The position numbers and the translations under genes were made by a program. 64,000 nt of DNA, taken from Agromyces allii (GTDB lineage Bacteria; Actinomycetota; Actinomycetes; Actinomycetales; Microbacteriaceae). A model generated the notes under the pieces. The model had not been told where the DNA came from. It saw only the letters and a list, made by a program, of their open reading frames with translations, and did no database searches. Every line of letters begins with the position of its first letter. Position 1 is the stretch's first letter. The stretch is taken from positions 226,946 to 290,945 of the forward strand of contig NZ_WBIN01000011.1 in assembly GCF_009749385.1 (NCBI RefSeq), given 5' to 3'. Positions 24,562 through 31,718 of the stretch are shown piece after piece.

Positions 24562-27500
24562 TCAGCCGCAGCTGAGGGCGGGGTACGCGGCGGGGACCTC
24601 GGTCGTGACGGTCCGCCCGTCGATCGAGCCGGTCGCGACGACCGCGACCGAGCCGGCGCCGATCGAGCCGGCGCGGGTCGAGAACGTCTTCGAGACCGTC
24701 TTGCCCGCGGCGAGCGCGGCGGTGGCCGTGCCGTAGGCGGAGGTCTCGGCGAGCTCGACCGGCACGTCGCCGCCGTTCGTGGCCTTCACGACGATCACGG
24801 CCTTGCCTGCCACGCAGCGCGCCGACGCCTCGGCGGTCACGGCCAGCTCGGGTTCGGGCGCGGCGCGGACGATCTGCAGGGTGTACGCGACGTTCGTCGT
24901 GTGGTCCTGCGCGTACGCCTTCACGACCGTCGTGGTCGGGGTCTCCCCCGCCGCGACGGCGACCGTGCGGGGCTCGGTGTCGTCGATGAGGATCCCGTCG
25001 ACGTGCACCAGGCCGCTCGGCACGGCCGGGTCGAGGTCGAGCTTCACGCTCGTCGCGTCCAGCGGCACGGTGATGGTGTACTCGTGCCGACCTGCGGCCA
25101 GTGCCGGTGAGAGCGTGCCGCCGTCGACGCCGAGCCTGGCGAGCTCGGCCGACGTGCCGTAGCTGTTCGACGACGAGGTGTACACGCCGAACACGCCACC
25201 GACGAAGCTCGTGCCGTTGCTCTGGAAGCGCACGGTCACGACGGGCACCTTCGCGCCGTGCTCGTCGAGCACGTACTGGCCGCTCTGGTCGCGCTTGTAG
25301 CTGTCCTTCGCCGCGATGCCGTCGAGGATCGACTGCGGGATCTGGTCGTACCGGATGTACCAGCTCGTGGCGCCGCCCGCGTTCGTGATCGTCTCGTGCT
25401 TCAGCAGCACGTCGTTCAGGTACACGTCGAACGTGCGGCCGTTGTCGCCGCCGTAGTAGCGCACGCCCAGGTAGTTCTTCGGGAGCGACGGGTCGACGAT
25501 CATGTCGTACTGGAAGTAGGCCCCGGCGGCGGCCGGCGCGTGCCGGAACCCCTGGCCGTTGTAGACGCCAACGGTCGAGTTGGAGACCTTGTAGTTCTTG
25601 TCGGCCTCGCTGTTGTTGTCGTCGAACGAGGTGAGCGAGTCGATCGTCGTCTCGGCCACGCGCAGCTGCTGCTTGCCCTTGAGGATGAGCGCCTGCGCCT
25701 CCGCCGAGTCGGGCTCGACCAGGGTCATGTACGTCGCGTATCGGGCGTCGTACAGGCTGTAGTACGGCTCGAAGGTGAGCGCGGCCGAGGTCTGGTCGAC
25801 ACCGTGCAGCTTGAACCGCATGGTGGTGAGGCCGTTCGCGTTCTCGCCGTCGGCGATGCGCTCGATGTTGGTCGCCGCGTTCGCCTTCCAGTCGTCGGCG
25901 TCGGCCACGATCACGTCGGAGCTCAGCGACTTGTCGGCGACGCTCATCTCGACGAGCACGCCGGCGGTGTAGCTGGCGTTCACGTTGTCGCGGCTGAGCT
26001 CGGTCGCGAGCAGCACCGGTCCGTACGTGAAGGCGACCCAGTTCGGGTTCTCGGTGTCGTCGTCGATCGCGACCTCCGCGGGCAGCGTGTAGGCGATCTC
26101 GTCACCCGCGGCGACCGGCACCTCGAGGTAGCCGTCGACCTCGAGCGCCGCGACATCCCGAGCCTCGCCGTTGACCGTCAACGTCGGGGTCGAGGCGACC
26201 CAGTCGGGCACGCGCAGCTTCACCACGGTGCCGTCGGCGACGTCGCCGTCGTCGAGCGCGCTCACCTCGAGCTGCACGTTCGGGCTGGCCGGCACGTCGG
26301 CCGTCTGCACGAGCCGCAGGTTCTGCGATTCGGAACGCAGCTCCGAGCTGCGGAATTGGTTCACGTACACCGAGGTCGAGTCGGTGAAGTAGATCGAGTC
26401 GCCGACCTTGGTGAAACTCTCGATGCCCGTGCCGTGGTCGCACCAGAACTGGTCGATGGGCGTGCCGAACACCTTCGCGTAGCCCGCGGTCTGGGGCTGG
26501 AAGTACGTGACCATGCCCGTCTCGGGGTTCTGCGAGGCGAGGATCGTGTTGATGAACGTCGATTCGTAGAAGTCGGCGTACTTGACGTCCTTCGTCACGG
26601 CGAAGAGGGCGTGGCTGAGCTTCAGCATGTTGTACTCGTTGCAGCCCTCGGCCGTGGAGTTCTCGCCGTAGCCCGAGGTGACGCCGTTGGTGGCGAACTG
26701 GTACAGCGTGTCGGCGCCGTGGAAGTGCTCCGACTGGCTGTTCGCGCCGTTCGCGTAGGTGTGGTCGTCGATGACGATCTGCCAGAACTTCTCGGCCGCG
26801 GTGCGGTACATGGGCAGCGCGTCCTTCTCGGCCTGGGTGAGCGTCGCGTACAGCTCGGGATCGTCCATGAACACCGTGTAGCGCTTCAGGGCGCCGACGA
26901 GCTTCGGGATCGTGGTGTTCGCGTGCTTGCCGTTCAGCACGTCCTGTCCGTTCGCGAGCTGCTGGAAGAGCGTGACCTCGTCGAAGTACTCGGCCGCGCG
27001 CTTGTGCGTCGGGTTCTTCGTGAGGCTGTACAGCTCGTACAGCGCCTCGTTCATGCCGCCGTACTCGGTGTTCAGGATGATGGCGGGGTTCGAGAGCGAC
27101 GCCGCGTAGTTCTTCACCCAGGTGCCGAATCCGGATGCCACCGACAGGGCCTTGGTCGAGACGGCGGCCGGTGCGTACTCGTGGGCGTCGAGGAGCCCGG
27201 CGAGCACCTTGTGCAGGTTGTAGAACGGCACGAGGAGGCCGTCCTTTCCGCTGGGCAGGGCGCTCAGGGCGAAGGGCGCGACGTAGCCGGCGCTCGAGGG
27301 GTTCGCGGCGGCCCAGGCGTCCTGGCAGCGCTTGAGCCCGTCGACCGCCGCGGTCAGCTTGGCGAGCAGCTGCGCCTTCACCGCGGCATCCGTCGTCGTG
27401 GCGTAGGCCTGCGAGAGGGCGGAGATGTAGTGGCCGAAGAAGTGGCCCTGGAAGCGGGTGCCGGTCGAGCGCTCCCATCCGCCGTACCCGCTCGCGGTGG

Positions 27501-28716
27501 TCGGCGTGAGGCCGGCCTGCACGTACCAGGAGTAGAGGAACTTCTCGGGGTCGAGGCTCAGCAGGTAGTCGATGGTCTGCCCGTTGGCGTTCTCGAGGTA
27601 GCCGTCGGTGACGGTCACGTTCTCGAGCCCGGCGTCGTCGAGGTACTGCGAGATCGCCTCGCCGGCGGGCTGCACGACGACGTCGAACCCGCGCGTGACC
27701 TGGTCGCCGCCCCCGTAGCTCGCGGTCGCGGTGAGGTGCACCTCGGCCGCGGCTCCTTCGGGGCGCGTGACGTGCGCCGTGCCGCCGTCGATCGAGATCG
27801 TCGTCTCGTCGGACGAGGTCCACGAGATCGTGCTGCCCTTCGCACCGACGGTCGGCACGCCGAAGTCGACGGTGGTGCTCTCGGGCACGGAGATCGCGTC
27901 GAGGTCGGACTGCGCGACCGCGGCCGGGTCGAACGCCGGGTTGTTGCGCTTGGTCAGGGTCACGACGTCGGCGACGGTCGCGACGCCGTTGAAGAGCGCG
28001 TAGTCGTCGAGCAGGCCCTTCAGGTACGAGCCGTTGTAGTTCGGGCCGTTGTAGCCGAGCGTCTTGGTGCTCGTGCTCTCGGAGCCGAGCACGCCGGAGG
28101 CGGTCGCACTCACGGGGGTCTTCACGGTGGTGGGCTGCTGCACGCCGTTGCGGTAGAACGCGACGGCCTTCGTCGTGTGGTCGTAGGTCGCCACGATGTG
28201 GGTCCACTGCCCGGCCGGGAAGAAGGCCGCCCGGCCCCCGTCGACGGCGACCTTGTACGGCTGCCCGGCCGAGGGCCCGATCGAGAGCGCGAGCGGAGTC
28301 GTGTCGCTCTCGGAGGTGAGGTACCAGCCGTCGGAGTTGTAGGCGGTCTTGCTCCACGCGAAGACCTGCTCGGCGCTCATGGCCGAGCTCGGGTTGTACC
28401 AGAACGAGACGGTGAGGTCCTGCGGCTGCAGGTACGAGGCGGTGCCGAGCTTCAGCGCGGTCGACCCGTTGAACGAGAAGGCCTGGCCGTGGATGCCGGT
28501 CCCGTAGGCCGCCGCACCGCGCTGCAGGCTCACGGCTGCCGCGTTCGCGCTCGTGTCGGCGAGGTCGCCGTCGAGCTTCAGCTCGAGCACCTTCGACGCC
28601 TCGATGCTGAGGTCGCCGGGTGCAGCGAGCGCCGCAGGGGCGACCGAGGCGGTGACGAGACCGCCGAGCAGTGCCCCGGCTGCGGCGAGCGCGACGGTGC
28701 GTGCCAGTTTCACCAT
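24562..28716 (-). CDS. Secreted GH127/GH146-like beta-L-arabinofuranosidase
   Basis: A 1,384-residue secreted enzyme expected to release L-arabinofuranose from beta-linked arabinosides such as those on hydroxyproline-rich plant glycoproteins. Order: signal peptide (1-31), LamG-like domain (about 37-260), Ig-like segment (about 270-350), DUF1680-type (alpha/alpha)6 catalytic domain (about 355-960; GHFFGHYISALSQAY, LHKVLAGLLDAHE, NSQSEHFHG, AEGCNEYNMLKLS, FWCDHGTGIE), a carbohydrate-binding-like sandwich, a cadherin-like sandwich (about 1195-1290) and the shared C-terminal module (ARCVAGKA... ALSCG). Glu690, Cys692 and Cys759 match the Zn/nucleophile set of this clan. The usual second Cys of the CC pair is Asp760. 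The GH146-like motifs fit better than classic GH127. Confidence 0.83.
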   Translation of the reverse strand: MVKLARTVALAAAGALLGGLVTASVAPAALAAPGDLSIEASKVLELKLDGDLADTSANAAAVSLQRGAAAYGTGIHGQAFSFNGSTALKLGTASYLQPQDLTVSFWYNPSSAMSAEQVFAWSKTAYNSDGWYLTSESDTTPLALSIGPSAGQPYKVAVDGGRAAFFPAGQWTHIVATYDHTTKAVAFYRNGVQQPTTVKTPVSATASGVLGSESTSTKTLGYNGPNYNGSYLKGLLDDYALFNGVATVADVVTLTKRNNPAFDPAAVAQSDLDAISVPESTTVDFGVPTVGAKGSTISWTSSDETTISIDGGTAHVTRPEGAAAEVHLTATASYGGGDQVTRGFDVVVQPAGEAISQYLDDAGLENVTVTDGYLENANGQTIDYLLSLDPEKFLYSWYVQAGLTPTTASGYGGWERSTGTRFQGHFFGHYISALSQAYATTTDAAVKAQLLAKLTAAVDGLKRCQDAWAAANPSSAGYVAPFALSALPSGKDGLLVPFYNLHKVLAGLLDAHEYAPAAVSTKALSVASGFGTWVKNYAASLSNPAIILNTEYGGMNEALYELYSLTKNPTHKRAAEYFDEVTLFQQLANGQDVLNGKHANTTIPKLVGALKRYTVFMDDPELYATLTQAEKDALPMYRTAAEKFWQIVIDDHTYANGANSQSEHFHGADTLYQFATNGVTSGYGENSTAEGCNEYNMLKLSHALFAVTKDVKYADFYESTFINTILASQNPETGMVTYFQPQTAGYAKVFGTPIDQFWCDHGTGIESFTKVGDSIYFTDSTSVYVNQFRSSELRSESQNLRLVQTADVPASPNVQLEVSALDDGDVADGTVVKLRVPDWVASTPTLTVNGEARDVAALEVDGYLEVPVAAGDEIAYTLPAEVAIDDDTENPNWVAFTYGPVLLATELSRDNVNASYTAGVLVEMSVADKSLSSDVIVADADDWKANAATNIERIADGENANGLTTMRFKLHGVDQTSAALTFEPYYSLYDARYATYMTLVEPDSAEAQALILKGKQQLRVAETTIDSLTSFDDNNSEADKNYKVSNSTVGVYNGQGFRHAPAAAGAYFQYDMIVDPSLPKNYLGVRYYGGDNGRTFDVYLNDVLLKHETITNAGGATSWYIRYDQIPQSILDGIAAKDSYKRDQSGQYVLDEHGAKVPVVTVRFQSNGTSFVGGVFGVYTSSSNSYGTSAELARLGVDGGTLSPALAAGRHEYTITVPLDATSVKLDLDPAVPSGLVHVDGILIDDTEPRTVAVAAGETPTTTVVKAYAQDHTTNVAYTLQIVRAAPEPELAVTAEASARCVAGKAVIVVKATNGGDVPVELAETSAYGTATAALAAGKTVSKTFSTRAGSIGAGSVAVVATGSIDGRTVTTEVPAAYPALSCG

Positions 28717-28791
28717 GGGAGGTGTCCTTTCGGAGTGATCAGGAGGTGCAGGTCAGGTGCGGTGCGGGACCCGGGAGGGCACCCGATGCGA

Positions 28792-31488
28792 TCAGTTGCA
28801 GGCGCGGGCCGCGAAGGCCGCCGTCTTCGACCCCGCGGCCGAGGTCGCGACGACGTCGCCGCCCGGGATCGAGGCGAGCCGCGTGCTGAACGTCTGGCCG
28901 GCGGTCTTGCCCGCGGCGACCTGGACGGTCTTCGAGCCGTACGGCGTGACGACCGAGATCCCGGCCGCCGCGTCGCCGGTGTTCGAGACCTGGCTCACGA
29001 GCACGGCCTTGCCGGCGACGCAGCGCGTCTCGGCCTGCACCGTGAACGCGGGGCCCGAAGGTGCCGCGGTCACGACGACGGTCGCGCCGACCGTGACGGC
29101 CCGGCTGCTCGAGAGCACCCGGTCGGGCGCGTTCCAGGCGGTCGACCCGCCGGCGCCGGTCCACGTGTCGAGGTTCGCGCCGTAGGTGCCGACGACACCG
29201 GTGACCGCGTAGGTGCCGGGGGTCGTCAGGTCGACGGATGCCGCGTTCCACGTCACGGGTCGCGACGCCGTTCCGCGGTCGTAGGCCAGCCGCACGTCGG
29301 CGGTCTCGGGCAGCGCGTCGGCGAGCGCACCGGCGGTGCTGCCCTGGGCGAGCTCGACGGAGCCGAGGTCGGTCGAGACGGCCGTCGCGGCATCCGAGGC
29401 CCTGACCGTGTCGTACTGCGCCTTGGTGACCGAGATCACGCCGCCGTGCTTGGTGCTCGGGGCCATGAAGAAGCCGGGGTCGGTCAGCTGGGTCCAGCCG
29501 GCGTCGAGGTCGGTGGTCGTCATCGGGCGGTAGCCGGTCGAGGGGATCACGTCGACGTAGAGGTACCAGCGGTCCTCGCTGTGACTCTTGAAGACCGCGG
29601 GGCCCTCGACGCCGCCGGCGTTGCCGCCGGCCCAGGCTGCACCGATCTTGGTCTGGAGCTGGGTCCACGAGGTGCCGGACTCCCACCAGCGCGCGGCCGT
29701 GGTCGACTCCATGTAGATGCCCTTGCCGAGGCCGTTGTCCTTCGTGATGCGGTACGTCGTGCCGCCGTCCTGGATCATCGTGGTGTCGATCGCGTTCGCG
29801 CCGGGGTCGACGAAGGGTCCGCCGTAGGCGTAGGTGTCCTGGGTGAAGTCGGTCGTGGCGCCCCAGAGCACGCGGTTGTAGCTCGAGCCGGAGTGCTCGG
29901 CGTTCTGGTAGACGTTCGAGGCCCAGTACAGGACGAACGCACCGCGGCCGTCGGGGTAGTAGTCGTCGACCCAGGTCGCCTCGGGCGCCCAGGCCATGCC
30001 GAGCTCGGCGACCTCGACTCCGGTCGCGTCGAGCGAGACGTCGATGCTGCGGGGCGCTCCCCAGGCCACGAGGTCGGTGGACTCCCACACGAGCAGCTTG
30101 GTGCTGGCGCTCTTGGTCCAGTAGCACCAGCTCGTGCACGAGCCGGAGCCGCCGTCGCCGCCGAACACGCGCAGGTCGGTCGCGATGATGTAGTACGTCT
30201 GCGTCTCGGGGTTGTAGGTCAGGTAGGGGTCGCGGATGCCGGTGGTGCCGAGCTGCGAGGCGAGGATCGGCTTGCCGCCGTTCAGCGGGTCCCACTGCTC
30301 GGGGTCGTCGCCGCGCGACACGTCGAGGTAGATCTTCTCGGCGTAGCCGGCGGAATCCTCGATGAAGTGCACCAGGAGGTAGCCGTAGTCGTCGGCCGCC
30401 TCGACCGCGGGGGCGATGCTCACCGGGATCTGCTTCGAGGCGCTCACGCCCCGCACCGTGGCCGTCGCGGTGACGGTGCCGGATGCCGCGGGCGACCCGG
30501 GGGCCGGCTGCACGGCCTGGAGGGTCGTGCCGCTCGCGCCGAGCGCGAGTCCGGCCGACGGCGCCGACCAGCTGAGCCCGGCCGCCGCCGAGGTGGGCAG
30601 CGTGATCGACGAGTCGGTCATCGCGATGGGCTGGATCGCGTCGAGCGCGGCCTGGGCGCTCGTGGTGAAGGTCGAGGCGTGCAGGCCGGCGTCGGCATCG
30701 GACACGGCGGCGACCTCGGCGCCCGAGAGCGCCCGGCCGTAGGCGCGGAACGCCGAGACCTCGCCCTTGTAGAACGGGTCGGGCCAGGGCGAGCGGCCGA
30801 TCGCGTCGACCGTCTGGGTCGTGATCGACGACGGCTCGAGGGTCGTCGCGATCTGACCGACCTTGACGCCGTCGATGTAGAAGGCCAGCGTGTCGGCCGC
30901 ACCGTCGAGCACCGTCGTGACGCTGTACCAGCGATCGGCGGCGAGCGAGGCGGTGGCCCTGGCGTTCGCCTCTCCGCCGTTGCTCGAGGTGGTGATCGCG
31001 GTGCGCGCCTTGTCGCGCATCGAGGCGAAGAAGTACGAGGTGGTGCTGTCGCTGCCGATGTTCCAGAGGAAGTTGAAGGTCGTGAGCATGGAGGCGTCGA
31101 ACTTCGTCTCGACGGTGATCGTCGCCGACTGCTTGCCCGAGAGCAGGCCGTCGGGCAGGCGCACCCAGTCTGCGGTGCTGGTCTTGGCGCCGCCGGTGAA
31201 CTTCAGCGACGAACCGGTCCAGAGGGCGTCGGTGCCGTTGACGACGGATGCCGCGCCCACCGTCGACGAGCCGCCGGCCGTGTTGGCCACGGCGGTGCCC
31301 GTCGTCTGCGTGAAGAGGTACTCGGCCAGGAGCCCGTTGCGGGGCGCGGCCGCGGTGGCGGCGTTCGCGGCGTCGGCCGGCCCGACGGCGGGGAGCGGTG
31401 CGGCCACGGTCGCGGTCGCCAGGATGGCGGCGCCGAGGGCGAGGCCACCGGCGCGCAGGGCGCGGGTGATGACGGCGTGCTTCGACAT
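28792..31488 (-). CDS. Secreted GH43-family glycosidase with LamG and C-terminal module
   Basis: An 898-residue secreted enzyme and first gene of the leftward operon. Signal peptide (1 to about 42), LamG-like domain (about 50-265), Ig-like segment, GH43 propeller starting near residue 390 (DYGYLLVHFIED) with GIRDPYLTY, LGMAWAPEATWVDD, an inserted Cys-containing loop (SGSCTSWCYW) and GVEGPAVF, then an Ig-like domain and the shared module (TRCVAGKAVLV... ARACN). Probable exo-alpha-L-arabinofuranosidase. The ATG at 31488 has ribosome-binding site GAGGAG. Operator O4 lies 57 bp upstream. The next gene (GH127/146-like) follows after 75 bp. Confidence 0.85.
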   Translation of the reverse strand: MSKHAVITRALRAGGLALGAAILATATVAAPLPAVGPADAANAATAAAPRNGLLAEYLFTQTTGTAVANTAGGSSTVGAASVVNGTDALWTGSSLKFTGGAKTSTADWVRLPDGLLSGKQSATITVETKFDASMLTTFNFLWNIGSDSTTSYFFASMRDKARTAITTSSNGGEANARATASLAADRWYSVTTVLDGAADTLAFYIDGVKVGQIATTLEPSSITTQTVDAIGRSPWPDPFYKGEVSAFRAYGRALSGAEVAAVSDADAGLHASTFTTSAQAALDAIQPIAMTDSSITLPTSAAAGLSWSAPSAGLALGASGTTLQAVQPAPGSPAASGTVTATATVRGVSASKQIPVSIAPAVEAADDYGYLLVHFIEDSAGYAEKIYLDVSRGDDPEQWDPLNGGKPILASQLGTTGIRDPYLTYNPETQTYYIIATDLRVFGGDGGSGSCTSWCYWTKSASTKLLVWESTDLVAWGAPRSIDVSLDATGVEVAELGMAWAPEATWVDDYYPDGRGAFVLYWASNVYQNAEHSGSSYNRVLWGATTDFTQDTYAYGGPFVDPGANAIDTTMIQDGGTTYRITKDNGLGKGIYMESTTAARWWESGTSWTQLQTKIGAAWAGGNAGGVEGPAVFKSHSEDRWYLYVDVIPSTGYRPMTTTDLDAGWTQLTDPGFFMAPSTKHGGVISVTKAQYDTVRASDAATAVSTDLGSVELAQGSTAGALADALPETADVRLAYDRGTASRPVTWNAASVDLTTPGTYAVTGVVGTYGANLDTWTGAGGSTAWNAPDRVLSSSRAVTVGATVVVTAAPSGPAFTVQAETRCVAGKAVLVSQVSNTGDAAAGISVVTPYGSKTVQVAAGKTAGQTFSTRLASIPGGDVVATSAAGSKTAAFAARACN

Positions 31489-31544
31489 TGAGAGCTCCTC
31501 GAGCCTTCGGCTTCGTTGACGGGCTGGGTCCGGTGATGAACGAT

Positions 31545-31558
31545 TGTTACCGGTAACG
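31545..31558. promoter_or_regulatory. LacI-type operator O4 (leftward glycosidase operon)
   Basis: TGTTACCGGTAACG, with the perfect core GTTACCGGTAAC (31546-31557), upstream of the leftward GH43 gene. On the minus strand it contains TAACAA in the place where the other sites carry the -10 box TAACAT. A convincing -35 box was not found. Confidence 0.75.
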
Positions 31559-31631
31559 GCGAGACCGTAGCACACCCTCGAGACGGCACGCCAGAGGTTC
31601 ATCCTGAGGATTTCTCTTTGCTTCGAAACCC

Positions 31632-31660
31632 TTGGCAACTCGAAATGTGTCCGGTAACAT
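31632..31660 (+). promoter_or_regulatory. Predicted promoter of the rightward glycosidase operon
   Basis: TTGGCA (31632-31637), 17-bp spacer, TAACAT (31655-31660): a good -35/-10 pair about 60 bp before the first rightward GH43 gene, with operator O5 running through the spacer into the -10 box. Confidence 0.68.
31646..31659. promoter_or_regulatory. LacI-type operator O5 (rightward glycosidase operon)
   Basis: TGTGTCCGGTAACA, a half-degenerate version of the palindrome, good on its right half (CCGGTAACA). The flanking AACATTCTGG is shared with the ytfQ site O2. It overlaps the predicted -10 box. Confidence 0.6.
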
Positions 31661-31718
31661 TCTGGCGATCCGGCGCACTTCGCCGGAATCCTCGTCAACG
31701 GCGACTGCAAGGAGAACC

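Noticed and set aside
25258..31491. A very long open frame (over 2,000 codons) on the + strand opposite the GH127/146-like and GH43 genes
   Set aside because: Its translation is Arg/Val/Gly-rich with no domain, signal or ribosome-binding site. It arises from codon-position GC bias opposite real genes. Similar antisense frames lie across most of the locus.
31632..31718. Upstream ATG extending the first rightward GH43 gene by 29 codons
   Set aside because: The extension overlaps the predicted promoter and operator O5 and would bury the signal peptide. The ATG at 31719 has AAGGAG.
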